Both the position numbers and the translations under genes were made by a program. The notes under the pieces are model-generated. The model was not told the DNA's origin. It ran no database searches and worked only from the letters and a program-made list of their open reading frames with translations. From a bacterium (GTDB lineage Bacteria; Patescibacteriota; Patescibacteriia; 2-12-FULL-60-25), in NCBI GenBank assembly GCA_021796435.1, contig JAJYXM010000016.1:1184625-1248624 (forward strand): a DNA stretch of 64,000 nt, given 5' to 3'. Below, one piece after another: positions 25,328 to 33,429 of this stretch. Numbering within the stretch: the stretch's first letter is position 1; each line of letters starts with the position of its first letter.

Positions 25328-25954
25328 TCAGTGCCGTGATGAAGGACCTTCTTCCGGGTCTTCAGGCAGTCCATCCAAGTCGTCGTTGAACGAGACCTCG
25401 ATTTCAGCGTCCGGCACCGGCGGGATAGGTGTCGGTCGGGTTTTAGCGACCAGGAGCGGAAGGTAGTTCCTCGGGACCGGCATCGTGTCATGCCTCCCAG
25501 CGGGCACTTGAGTCACACGTTCGGGCTGCCTTTCCATGGATGACCCGAGGTGCCTAGCGTACGGGAGCTTCGAGGTGGCGCGTTCCTCGTCATCGAAACC
25601 ATCGTCATCCGGCTCCACCAGAGTGAAGGGCTGGTCCCAGTCGGGACGCAGCGTCTTGGCTTCGCCGCGCACCAGCGACTCAAAGCCGTGCAGGCGGGAT
25701 GCCGGAATCGCGGCATAGAACTCCCGCAGCTTCTCCAGGTCGTGATTACGCTTCGCGTCGACCAGAAGCCGCACGTCTGGACCAGCATCCGGTGGAAGCT
25801 GCTGACAAGCACGAAGCGCCGCTTCGAGAAATTCTCTCTCCTCCTCAGAGAGGTCGAGATACTCCATACTTCTCAACCACGAGGGGCTAAGAATGTGCGC
25901 ATCCACGGCCAGATTCCAGGCCGCGGTCCAACGTGCAATCCTTGGATCGGGCAT
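25328..25954 (-). CDS. Hypothetical protein, 208 residues
   Basis: No family recognised. The ATG is chosen because AAAGGAG lies 6 nt upstream; a TTG two codons earlier would overlap that site. The N-terminal half is predicted helical (LSEEEREFLEAALRACQQLP), the C-terminal third is proline- and acid-rich and probably disordered. Not in an operon; it carries its own hairpin terminator and belongs to the orphan class with strong ribosome sites. Cytoplasmic by appearance. Confidence 0.6.
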   Translation of the reverse strand: MPDPRIARWTAAWNLAVDAHILSPSWLRSMEYLDLSEEEREFLEAALRACQQLPPDAGPDVRLLVDAKRNHDLEKLREFYAAIPASRLHGFESLVRGEAKTLRPDWDQPFTLVEPDDDGFDDEERATSKLPYARHLGSSMERQPERVTQVPAGRHDTMPVPRNYLPLLVAKTRPTPIPPVPDAEIEVSFNDDLDGLPEDPEEGPSSRH

Positions 25955-26068
25955 GGTCAACTCCTTTTACGCCGTGTGGGTGTACTCAAACGCAAAAGGA
26001 GCGAATTGTCAATCCTGTTTAGGTTAAAAGCGTATTATTTGACCAAAATTACAACACGTGGCAGCGGT

Positions 26069-26593
26069 ATGTGTATGGACGGATTACATCATCGCCACTC
26101 CATCCGTTTGCATGAATTCGACTATTCATTAGCGGGTGCATATTTTGTGACGATATGCACGCATAAAAGAGAGCGGCTGTTTGGAGACATCCAAGACGGG
26201 AACATGAAATTGAATGGGATTGGGCAAATTATCGATAATTGGTGGAACAAGATTTCCACGAAATATCGGGATGTACGCCTCGATGAATATCGCATCATGC
26301 CGAATCATTTCCATGGGATCGTTTGGATTTTGGATCATGTAGGGGCACCCCTTGTGGGTGCCCAAATAACCAGGGCAGGCACGAGGCCTGCCCCTACATT
26401 GGGTGAGATTGTCGGCGGTTTCAAATCTATTACGACGGTTGAATATATACGATCAGCAGTAGGAAATCCGTGGAAATTATGGCAGCGTAACTATTACGAA
26501 CACATAATCCGTAACGAAAACGAATTGTTCGCAATGCGAAAATATATCATAGAAAATCCATTGAAATGGAGACTGGATTCTGAGAATCGCTAG
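26069..26593 (+). CDS. REP-associated tyrosine transposase (RAYT, IS200-like)
   Basis: 174 residues. The HUH motif is in MPNHFHGIVWI, with the nucleophilic Tyr in RNYYEHIIRNENEL and the closing YIIENPLKW typical of RAYT proteins. The N-terminus HRHSIRLHEFDYSLAGAYFVT also fits. These enzymes cut and paste palindromic repeats. Between the HUH motif and LGEIVGGFKSIT the gene holds about 20 extra codons made entirely from a GTAGGGGC palindrome, in frame. The frame is open far upstream, but that part is antisense to another gene and has no ribosome site. Confidence 0.88.
   Translation: MCMDGLHHRHSIRLHEFDYSLAGAYFVTICTHKRERLFGDIQDGNMKLNGIGQIIDNWWNKISTKYRDVRLDEYRIMPNHFHGIVWILDHVGAPLVGAQITRAGTRPAPTLGEIVGGFKSITTVEYIRSAVGNPWKLWQRNYYEHIIRNENELFAMRKYIIENPLKWRLDSENR
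26339..26397. repeat. GTAGGGGC...GCCCCTAC palindromic repeat inside the RAYT gene
   Basis: 59 bp with outer arms GTAGGGGC/GCCCCTAC and two inner hairpins (GGGGCACCC stem; GGGCAGGC stem). Related 50-bp copies lie at 40089-40138 and 42279-42328, the only others seen here. Confidence 0.85.
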
Positions 26594-26607
26594 GAATGGA
26601 GCTCGCA

Positions 26608-26866
26608 CCCTTCCCGTCCAAGTCCCACTTAGCCCTAAACGAAAATCCCGCTCTCGCGGGATCTTCTCATTTATCCTCCGAAGCTCCGTCAGGAGCGAAG
26701 GGGGATGGTCGGGCCAGTGGGACTTTCACGTTGTCGTTCCACTCCTCCTGGGAACCCAGCGGTTCCCAACCTCCGCAAAGGGGAAACTTCCGTTTCCCCG
26801 ACCCCCTTCCCGTCCAAGTCCCACTTAGCCCTAAACGAAAATCCCGCTCTCGCGGGATCTTCTCAT
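26608..26866. repeat. tRNA-Pro-associated tandem unit with hairpin cassette
   Basis: A 63-bp direct repeat (26608-26670 and 26804-26866, period 196) contains the tRNA terminator hairpin. Between the copies, read in tRNA sense, are an inverted T-arm copy, hairpins GGGGAAAC/GTTTCCCC and GGGAACC/GGTTCCC joined by a linker with TGCGGAGG, and then a 21-bp copy of the tRNA-Pro 3' end with CCA (26705-26725) followed by a TCC...GGA hairpin. No ORF of note. Same design as at tRNA-Phe and tRNA-Gly. Confidence 0.8.
26841..26858 (-). terminator. Terminator of tRNA-Pro
   Basis: ATCCCGC and GCGGGAT around a 4-nt loop, followed by TTTTC on the minus strand, 7 nt beyond the CCA. A second copy lies at 26645-26662. 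Confidence 0.75.
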
Positions 26867-26942
26867 GGTCGGGCCAGTGGGACTTGAACCCACGACCTCC
26901 TGCTCCCAAAGCAGGCGCGCTAGCCAACTGCGCTATGGCCCG
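26866..26942 (-). tRNA. tRNA-Pro(TGG)
   Basis: 77 nt with encoded CCA. Acceptor stem CGGGCCA, anticodon loop TTTGGGA (anticodon TGG), T-arm GTGGG-TTCAAGT-CCCAC. The intact gene; a 3'-end fragment of it recurs at 26705-26725. Confidence 0.95.
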
Positions 26943-27039
26943 AGGATACAAGGATGTAACTCGTAAGATTGTGGCGAAACTATATGCGATATTCACAAAT
27001 CTGTCGAGATACCACTCACATCATCCCAATTAAAACAGA

Positions 27040-27069
27040 AACCGGATCGCCCTGGGTGGGGATCCGGTT
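27040..27069 (-). terminator. Terminator of the MoxR/vWA operon
   Basis: A perfect 9-bp stem AACCGGATC/GATCCGGTT with a 12-nt loop, 11 bp beyond the vWA gene, followed by a T-rich stretch on the minus strand. Confidence 0.75.
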
Positions 27070-27079
27070 CGGAGTGGAT

Positions 27080-28111
27080 TCAGTTGACGGTGCAGCGCTT
27101 GACCGGCGGTTTGAGGATGCCGTTCTCCAGGACTTCCTGGTAGACGTCAGCACACTCACGGAGTGTTGCGTTTTGCGCTCCGAGCAGCACAGCGTGGAGC
27201 TTGATGCCCGCCGCATCCAATTCGCGACGTACGGCTTCCTCGCTGAAGTTCTTGTCCTCGCCGTCGGTGACGATCATGAGCTCCTTCTGGTCAAAGGCTT
27301 CGCGCTTGAGATCCTCTATCGCGATCCCTATGGCTTTACCAATATCGGTGCCGCCCCTGTAATGGAGTTGTCGGACCAAAGCCTCGATGCGCTGCATCGC
27401 CTGCTCCGTTTCCGCCGATTCCAGATCACCCACACTGTCCGTAAAGGTGCGCAGCATGATTGTCGCTCGCTCGTTCAGACAACGACGGACCAAGAACAGG
27501 GTGATGCCACGCCACAGCGGGATTTTCCATTCGCTGTTTTCTTCACCCATGGAGCCGGAAACGTCGAGCAAGAGATACAGGACACGCTTGCCTTCGCGGT
27601 AGATCGGCTCGGTGATGGGCTCGGTGATCGGGCGTCGCTCGAGGTTGGCCATGACCAGAGATTGGCCGGTGATGGAGCGGATCATGCGTGTCGCCGGATC
27701 ACTGGTGCGTTCCGACGGCAGCATGGACGGCAGCTCACCCATGTCACTGATTGGCCTGACCAGGATGTCATCTGCCGGATACGGGCTTTCCTCGGCGATC
27801 TGGCCGATCTGGCGATGTCCCACAGTCTTGTGACCGACCAGGACACGCTGCCTGGAGAAAGCGACATGGCTCACGACTTCCTGGACCGTTTCCGCCGTCG
27901 TGAGCCGAGGCGGACGCACCGGCTGCGGAGGACCAGAGTCTTGGGGTTGCGGAGGCGACGGGAGCTGCGGAGCACCATTCCCGGCGTCGGCTTGGGGCGA
28001 CGGGAGCTGCGACGGCTGTTTCCCTTGCTTACGCCGACGCAACAGATACCAGAGCAGGGTCAGGAGTCCGATACCTCCGGTGGCCAGGAGTGCGATGGTG
28101 AGCGGCGTCAT
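27080..28111 (-). CDS. Membrane-anchored von Willebrand A (vWA) domain protein
   Basis: 343 residues. An N-terminal transmembrane helix (LTIALLATGGIGLLTLLWYLL) is followed by a Pro/Gln-rich linker (about residues 30-75), a short conserved region and a vWA domain. The MIDAS metal site is complete: DVSGS, then Thr in GGTDIGKA, then Asp in VTDGED. Such proteins work with MoxR ATPases; the MoxR gene is 12 bp upstream on the same strand. Together they resemble the RavA-ViaA type chaperone pairs, although sequence alone does not identify the client. Confidence 0.88.
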   Translation of the reverse strand: MTPLTIALLATGGIGLLTLLWYLLRRRKQGKQPSQLPSPQADAGNGAPQLPSPPQPQDSGPPQPVRPPRLTTAETVQEVVSHVAFSRQRVLVGHKTVGHRQIGQIAEESPYPADDILVRPISDMGELPSMLPSERTSDPATRMIRSITGQSLVMANLERRPITEPITEPIYREGKRVLYLLLDVSGSMGEENSEWKIPLWRGITLFLVRRCLNERATIMLRTFTDSVGDLESAETEQAMQRIEALVRQLHYRGGTDIGKAIGIAIEDLKREAFDQKELMIVTDGEDKNFSEEAVRRELDAAGIKLHAVLLGAQNATLRECADVYQEVLENGILKPPVKRCTVN

Positions 28112-28123
28112 GTTGGCCTCCAG

Positions 28124-29362
28124 CTATACACGCTTGATGCAGGCGTCGACTTCGGAACGCTTGGCTTCGATCGTCGCCATGACTTCCGCCTTGCTTCCGG
28201 CAGCCGCGGGCGAAGACGTGGCGTAGCTTTCGACTTCGCGCTGCAACCGCAGGATATCGCGCAAAAGATCGACCAGCTCGGTGGCAGGAATCTGTTGCGG
28301 ATCCGCGGGCGGGATGCGCTGCCGGAACGAATCGATCGCCGCAAGTTCGGCATCCGTCTTAGCCTGGTGCGCTTGGTCCTGCCACTTGGCCCCGATCTGG
28401 GTGAGCGCGTCCGCGAAGTACTGCTTGTCGTCCGGCTTCTCGATCAGGATCTTGCCCACCTGCGACAGGTCGTCCCATGAGGCTTCCTGACGGCCGGAGA
28501 GCAAGGCCGAGGCCTCGAGCATCTGGGCGCCCTTGTTGAAGCGACGATCGGTCGAAGGCTTGCCGCGCTTGTCACCAAAGATCCGCACCAGCTCTTCGTA
28601 GGCCTGGATGAGGTAGGGATCCTGGACCAGGTTCTCGCAGAGCACGACGCCCGAGACCCTGACCACATCCTCAAGCTTGAGCGGCGGCAGAGGTTCGCTC
28701 TGCTTGCGCTCGAGGAACATCTTGAGCATGCGCAAGCGGTTGGACGGCTCCTTGACCGGCTCAACGTCAATCCAGAACAAGAAGCGGTCGAGTACGGCCT
28801 CGAGCTGCGGCTTCTCCTCCACTACCTTGTAGGGCGGAGAGTTGGTGTTGGCGAGCGCAGTCATGAGCGGAATGTTGAGGCGCTGCGGACCGCGGATGAA
28901 TTCGCGCTCGTTCAGCACGCGCAGGAGCGAGCGCAGAAGCGCGTCGTTCGTATCCAGGAATTCACCTAGGACCGCGACATGCGCGTCGAGTAACGAACCT
29001 TCGGTGCGGTGCATGAGCACGCCCGTCTCTTGGGCGCGTTTGACGTCGAAGTCGCCGAAGACATGCGCTTCGGACATGAAGCGCGACATATCGCAACGCC
29101 ACTGGCGCGCCCCTTCGATGCCCATGACGACCGCGTCGGTCAGCGCGGTCTTGGCCGTACCCGGAGGACCGGACACGAGCACGTGCTCGCGCAGCAAGAG
29201 TGCGTACATGATGACTTCGGCGAGGGCGTCGCGTTCCACGAACCTGTCCTTGATGGCCGTGAAGAACGTCCTGATCTTGCCGGCCGATTCCCCGACCTGG
29301 TCCCAAGTCGTTTCTTCGGTCCTGCCGCTCTGGATGTCGAAATACCTGACATTGGCTGCCAT
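28124..29362 (-). CDS. MoxR-family AAA+ ATPase
   Basis: 412 residues. Walker A GPPGTAKT at residues 65-72; a Walker B region around HVAVLGEFLDTNDALLRSLLRVLNER; sensor-1 TALANTNSPP; C-terminal helical lid and an extra helical domain. MoxR ATPases remodel proteins together with vWA partners, and the downstream vWA gene fits. The ATG is preceded by AAAGGAAG. A 503-codon open frame on the opposite strand is a shadow of this pair. Confidence 0.9.
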   Translation of the reverse strand: MAANVRYFDIQSGRTEETTWDQVGESAGKIRTFFTAIKDRFVERDALAEVIMYALLLREHVLVSGPPGTAKTALTDAVVMGIEGARQWRCDMSRFMSEAHVFGDFDVKRAQETGVLMHRTEGSLLDAHVAVLGEFLDTNDALLRSLLRVLNEREFIRGPQRLNIPLMTALANTNSPPYKVVEEKPQLEAVLDRFLFWIDVEPVKEPSNRLRMLKMFLERKQSEPLPPLKLEDVVRVSGVVLCENLVQDPYLIQAYEELVRIFGDKRGKPSTDRRFNKGAQMLEASALLSGRQEASWDDLSQVGKILIEKPDDKQYFADALTQIGAKWQDQAHQAKTDAELAAIDSFRQRIPPADPQQIPATELVDLLRDILRLQREVESYATSSPAAAGSKAEVMATIEAKRSEVDACIKRV

Positions 29363-29531
29363 GGCTCTTCCTTTCGATTCTTACGTTGCAAGGAGCGCTC
29401 CTCCGACTGACAAGCCAGAATTTTGCATAAAATGACCAATAAGTCAACCGCAAATGGTAGATATTATGACTTTAAAGGGCGTATTGCCTGCTCAGGAATT
29501 TTGAGTTAAGATGCATGCCTAGAAAGATCAG

Positions 29532-29572
29532 GCGGGTATCGTACCTGCCTGCCGGCAGGCAGGTAGTGGCTA
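29532..29572 (+). repeat. Broken 5' copy of tRNA-Gly with a 20-bp palindrome inserted
   Basis: The first 21 nt of tRNA-Gly, interrupted after nt 12 by the perfect palindrome CCTGCCTGCCGGCAGGCAGG (29544-29563), with no target-site duplication visible. Beyond nt 21 similarity to the tRNA ends. The rest of the 29363-29619 gap holds no gene. Confidence 0.85.
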
Positions 29573-29619
29573 GGCAAAAGAGCAATATCAGGCACATACC
29601 GGTAACAAAAATCAAACAA

Positions 29620-29694
29620 GCGGGTATCGTATAGTGGCTATTATGCGACCCTTCCAAGGTTGAGAGGCGGGTTCGATTCCCGCTACCCGCTCCA
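29620..29694 (+). tRNA. tRNA-Gly(TCC)
   Basis: 75 nt with encoded CCA. Acceptor stem GCGGGTA, anticodon loop CTTCCAA (anticodon TCC), T-arm GCGGG-TTCGATT-CCCGC. Flanked by a 5' fragment copy upstream and a 3' fragment copy downstream. Confidence 0.95.
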
Positions 29695-29741
29695 AACGAA
29701 ATGCGCCCGCAAGGGTGTGTTTTGTTTGTGTCGGCCAGCAA

Positions 29742-29860
29742 GGGAATCGAACATGGGAGGGGTCGGGAACCAACAGGTTCCTGTGGAGGAAGCATTGAAA
29801 CCGCAGGGTTTAAAAGAGTCCGTCCTGGACGGACGAGTGAGATTCCCGCTACCCGCTCCA
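29742..29860 (+). ncRNA. tRNA-Gly-associated hairpin cassette ending in a tRNA 3' copy (candidate structured RNA)
   Basis: Begins with GGGAATCGAAC, the inverse complement of the tRNA-Gly T-arm, continues with hairpins GGGAACC/GGTTCC, GAAACC/GGTTT and GTCCGTCC/GGACGGAC, and ends with a 20-nt copy of the tRNA-Gly 3' end including CCA (29841-29860). The linker TGTGGAGG matches TGCGGAGG in the tRNA-Pro cassette. The two T-arm pieces can pair and close the structure. Whether it is transcribed as a functional RNA or is a mobile relic is unknown. Confidence 0.5.
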
Positions 29861-29891
29861 TCGCGTTGTACGCGATTACCAGAAGCAGAAG

Positions 29892-29913
29892 CCGACGTTA
29901 GACGTCGGTTTTC
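29892..29913 (+). terminator. Terminator after the tRNA-Gly cassette
   Basis: CCGACGT/ACGTCGG with a 3-nt loop then TTTTCT. The preceding hairpin TCGCGT/ACGCGA plus TACCAG directly after CCA (29861-29882) is also found after tRNA-Ile(TAT) at 47890-47911. Confidence 0.7.
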
Positions 29914-29997
29914 TGTTTAGGCCGATTTAGAATACATAAATCTTGTTTAATGGTTCATAAAAAGCTAAGATTATCTGCGAATAGAGTCACGACCACA

Positions 29998-30759
29998 ATG
30001 AACAACAACCTCCTCTCTTGGCTGATCGATACTGGTTTGGATGAACAACGAGCGAAATTATATTTGGCCTGCCTGTCCAAAAGCGAAGCCAGAGCAAGCG
30101 ACCTTGCCGCGGAACTGAAGATCGGACGTACGGCGGTGTATGACAACCTCCGTTTCCTGGTGGACAAGGGATACATAAAAGTGATCAACGAAGGGAAAAG
30201 GCAACTCTTCATCCCGTTGCATCCCAAAGAGCTCTACAAAAAGATTTCCCAACAAAAAGAGCAACTGAAGGATCTTTTACCCGACTTCATGGCGCTGTAT
30301 GCCGATGAGGCGAGCCAACCTTTCGTGCAGCTCTACACCGGCAAATACGCATCCAGGGAAGTGTATGAAGACATCCTAAAGGTCACGCAAAAAGAATACG
30401 TGTATTTCGTGAACCCAGCCGAAACCTACAAGGCGCTAGATAAGACCTACATCAAACATTGGGTGAGACGACGGGTAGACAAGAAGATCTCATGCCGCAG
30501 GCTACAGGTGCAACAGGCCGCAGGGCAAACAGTGCTGGATCCGATATTCACCAAGGAACAAGATTATCTGAGGCAGATACGTTATCTACCGATGTACGTG
30601 GACCTGAAATCGACCATCTACATCTATGAAAACAAGATCGGGATAATCTCCTCGGCTGGGGAAGAATCAGCGGTGATAATATCCTCCCCCAGCCTGGCGT
30701 ATTCCCTAAAAAAACTTTTCGAGTTCATGTGGAGCATCGGCGGCAAGAGCCAGCTCTGA
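29998..30759 (+). CDS. TrmB-family transcriptional regulator (second copy)
   Basis: 253 residues from the ATG at 29998, which aligns with the start of the TrmB protein near 20.2 kb (MNNNLLSWLIDTGL versus MNKNEIKHTLTYLGL). Winged helix with LKIGRTAVYDNLRFLVDKGYI, connector ISQQKEQLKDLLPDFM, then the sensor-like domain with FVQLYTGKYASREVYEDIL. No clear Shine-Dalgarno. It converges with the SHMT/aldolase fusion gene, with 12 bp between the stops, and may regulate that gene or the His-domain island. Confidence 0.87.
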   Translation: MNNNLLSWLIDTGLDEQRAKLYLACLSKSEARASDLAAELKIGRTAVYDNLRFLVDKGYIKVINEGKRQLFIPLHPKELYKKISQQKEQLKDLLPDFMALYADEASQPFVQLYTGKYASREVYEDILKVTQKEYVYFVNPAETYKALDKTYIKHWVRRRVDKKISCRRLQVQQAAGQTVLDPIFTKEQDYLRQIRYLPMYVDLKSTIYIYENKIGIISSAGEESAVIISSPSLAYSLKKLFEFMWSIGGKSQL

Positions 30760-30771
30760 TGCAGACAGCTT

Positions 30772-32634
30772 TCAGGTCTTTGCCGCGAATTTTTCGATCA
30801 GCTCGATGCAGCCTGGCAGCGTCTTGTGATGCATGACTAGACCGTGCTTGCGGATGAAGACGATGTTTCCTTGGCTGCAAGCTTCCGCTACAGCTTCCGC
30901 CAACTTGATGGAGCCGTATTCTTGAGGCGCAATAACCTTGATGTGATGTTCGGCGATCTCTTTGTCGCTCGGCAGATAATGGTTGTGGACCACGAAGTTC
31001 GACGCTGTGTCGCGAAGCACCAAAAAGTGGAGCAAGGCTTCGGATGACGGGACGGAGACCCCTTCATAATGCAGGATGTTACCTTGTTTACCCACGATCT
31101 CCGCAAAGTCGGCTGGTTTCAGGTTCTTCATGTATGAGCCGCTGGTGGTGACGAATATCCGTTCTCCTTTTTTCAGGCTTAAGTTTCCTGTGCTGTCGGT
31201 CTGCTGCTTAACCTTAACCGCCTTGTCGGCCAACTCCATGGCGGCACGAAATACATCATCCTCCAGACGGCAATTCTTCTGGTCCTGCGAGAAATCGACC
31301 CAGCGCGGGGACACCTCCCCTTGCCTCTTCCTGCCCGCCACTCCATCCCCAGCCGCAACAACATCACGAGGCAAGCAGAAGCGAATCTGTCCCTTCTTCT
31401 TGAGCATGAAGCGCTCTACTTCTAGGCGGATGTTCTCCGCACCCTCGCCCTGCAAAAGCAACCGCACAAACCAATCCGCGATCAGATCCAGCTCATCATG
31501 CGTGACGCCTCGGCGCGTGATCTCCTGCACGCCAATCCGGAGGGCATCGACGTTCTCGAAAGGCACGGTCCTGTTCACTGCGATGTTCGCCTCGAGCAAA
31601 GAACGCATGATCAGCGGACCGGAGCCGAGATCCGTGACGTCGATGTAGAACTGATGGATCCTGGTGAAACCGTGTGCTTTGCCGATGATCCTGAAGCCCT
31701 TCTCGTCCAACCGGTGCGCCAGATACCGCGCGTTCTCGACGACTTCCTTGGTGTACTGCTCGCCGAAAGCCAACATCTCATGCAATGCGATGAACAGGCT
31801 GACCGAAGAAGCCGTATGTTGGCTCGAGACCAATCCGGACGACAGGTTGTAGCTGATCTTTTCCATCAGGGCGCGATTGTTGCTGACGATGATGCCTTTC
31901 TGCGGTCCGAACAGGGTCTTGTGAGTGTTCGCCTGCAGGATGTCCGCGCCATCATGCAGAGGATTGGGATATTGTTTGCCGGCGATCAGACCGATGACGT
32001 GCGACCCGTCGAAAACGATGGTGGTATCTCCGACTATTTCGCGCAGCTTGGAGATCGAGAACGGGAAGACATAGTTCATGGCGTCGATGTAGATCAGCGT
32101 CGGTCTCTCCTTTTCGAACACCTTTTTGGTCTTCTCGACATCGAAATCGAACGTCTGCCGGTCGATCACGCAGCAGCAATCCTTGCGGCCCAACAATTTT
32201 ATCAAGTGCTCCGTAGCGAAGTGGCCGCCGTCTTTCGTGGAGAACCTCATTATCTTGTCGCCCGGGTCGGATAACGACACCAGCGTGGTCAACATGGCGT
32301 GCAAACCGGAAAGACAACGGAATTCCGCATACTCGGCGTCGAACAGCTGCCTGCAGCATTCATGCGCCGAGAGCTCTATCTTGTTTATGTTGTCGAGTCC
32401 GCGGAACAGGAATCCGCCCAAACGTGAGGGGGAATCGCCACGCATATCGACATGCTCAAGCAGGTAGCGGTTGGATAAAGGACTGGACAGCACGTCCTGT
32501 GCGTCCGGAGATAGCACCGCTTCATTCGAAGTCAGATGCAAGACACCATCAGAGGCGTCTTCCTCTGCCTTGAATAATCGGTTGATCTCTTCTAAGGATA
32601 ATGTAGACATATATTTTGTTCTGCCATTATCCAT
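30772..32634 (-). CDS. Fusion of SHMT-like PLP enzyme and class II aldolase
   Basis: 620 residues, two enzymes in one chain. Residues about 1-420 resemble serine hydroxymethyltransferase: IYIDAMNYVFPFSISKL, Asp209 and His212 in VFDGSHVIGL, and the PLP lysine at about 239 in ANTHKTLFGPQKG. Residues about 440-620 are a class II aldolase/adducin domain: GNLSLKK, VTTSGSYMKNL, the zinc His pair in VVHNHYLP and RKHGLVM. The usual SHMT tetrahydrofolate-binding features are not clear, so it may be an aldol-type enzyme on amino and keto substrates. Start uncertain: ATG at 32634 has GGAG only 2 nt away; ATG at 32610 has none. Confidence 0.83.
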   Translation of the reverse strand: MDNGRTKYMSTLSLEEINRLFKAEEDASDGVLHLTSNEAVLSPDAQDVLSSPLSNRYLLEHVDMRGDSPSRLGGFLFRGLDNINKIELSAHECCRQLFDAEYAEFRCLSGLHAMLTTLVSLSDPGDKIMRFSTKDGGHFATEHLIKLLGRKDCCCVIDRQTFDFDVEKTKKVFEKERPTLIYIDAMNYVFPFSISKLREIVGDTTIVFDGSHVIGLIAGKQYPNPLHDGADILQANTHKTLFGPQKGIIVSNNRALMEKISYNLSSGLVSSQHTASSVSLFIALHEMLAFGEQYTKEVVENARYLAHRLDEKGFRIIGKAHGFTRIHQFYIDVTDLGSGPLIMRSLLEANIAVNRTVPFENVDALRIGVQEITRRGVTHDELDLIADWFVRLLLQGEGAENIRLEVERFMLKKKGQIRFCLPRDVVAAGDGVAGRKRQGEVSPRWVDFSQDQKNCRLEDDVFRAAMELADKAVKVKQQTDSTGNLSLKKGERIFVTTSGSYMKNLKPADFAEIVGKQGNILHYEGVSVPSSEALLHFLVLRDTASNFVVHNHYLPSDKEIAEHHIKVIAPQEYGSIKLAEAVAEACSQGNIVFIRKHGLVMHHKTLPGCIELIEKFAAKT

Positions 32635-32773
32635 AACTCCACTAAGTACGTAAAAAAGATTTCGATTCGTTCCCCTACCAGATGTATATGCACTAAATTT
32701 AGCCGAATATTTTTTTGGGTGTCATTTATTTTTGACACAAATGATTCGGTGAGACGCCGAACCATGAATCGAA

Positions 32774-32799
32774 AGCACCCGCCTGGCAGAACGGGTGCT
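32774..32799 (-). terminator. Terminator of the NADAR-like gene
   Basis: AGCACCCG/CGGGTGCT with a 10-nt loop, 53 bp past the stop on the minus strand. The gap 32635-32851 also contains GTGTCA-8 nt-TGACAC (32719-32738), a possible operator upstream of the SHMT/aldolase gene. Confidence 0.7.
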
Positions 32800-32851
32800 C
32801 GTGAGGAGTATAGGTCAGCTCGTGAAGCTGCGGGAGCCGAAGCCCTTGGTT

Positions 32852-33352
32852 TCAGCCATGCAGAAGCTGACGCAGGCAGATGTCGACTTCGGGGTCGTCC
32901 TCGTCCCGCAGATCCTCCAGGATGCCGCAGAAGATGTCCGCAGGAAGAGCGGTATCCTCTGACGTCTCACCGACATCATGGGTAAGCTTCAGGCCGCGTG
33001 TCGAACGCAACAGGACATGCGCCCAGGGGTTCTGGCGGAAGCTGGCTTCGATGGCACGGACGATCGTCTTGTGGTGCCACGCGGATCCGTACGGGATCCT
33101 TTCGCCATTCCACCAGATATATGTTCCCGCACCGCCGTGGGTGATGTCGTATCCCATTCTCTTGGCGGTGACGCCGGCGGAGGCGAAGGCCTTCTCGCGC
33201 AGCGGATGACCCGGGGGGAATTTCGTCCCTTGGATGAAGCCTTCGACCGAGGCGAGCGTCACACCATCGAGGACGAAGGGGCGCTTCATGAGATTACTCA
33301 ACTCACGCTCGCGGATGTCCGCTGACCTGCTGTCTACGTTGATGGTATCCAT
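32852..33352 (-). CDS. NADAR-like domain protein (tentative)
   Basis: 166 residues. The order of motifs recalls NADAR/YbiA proteins: VLDGVTLASVEGFIQGTKF near the N-terminus, then AGVTAKRMG, TIVRAIEASFRQNP, and LLRSTRGLKLTHDVGE near the C-terminus. NADAR proteins act on N-glycosidic bonds, for example in riboflavin intermediates or ADP-ribosylated bases. The conserved NADAR glutamate and tryptophan positions cannot all be placed, so the call is tentative. A strong GGAGG site precedes the ATG; the gene is a single unit with its own terminator. Confidence 0.5.
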   Translation of the reverse strand: MDTINVDSRSADIRERELSNLMKRPFVLDGVTLASVEGFIQGTKFPPGHPLREKAFASAGVTAKRMGYDITHGGAGTYIWWNGERIPYGSAWHHKTIVRAIEASFRQNPWAHVLLRSTRGLKLTHDVGETSEDTALPADIFCGILEDLRDEDDPEVDICLRQLLHG

Positions 33353-33429
33353 GATGGATTACACCTCCGAAAAGACCTGACCATGATTTATCATTTTTTG
33401 GGCTGAGGGGCAAGAAAGGTTAAGACAAC

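Noticed and set aside
25550-26068. Long upstream extension of the RAYT reading frame
   Set aside because: Lies antisense to the 208-residue gene, which has a good ribosome site; RAYT homology begins only after 26069.
26969-28480. 503-codon open frame on the plus strand
   Set aside because: It is antisense to the vWA and MoxR genes, which carry complete MIDAS and Walker motifs; the plus-strand product is compositionally odd and has no family features.
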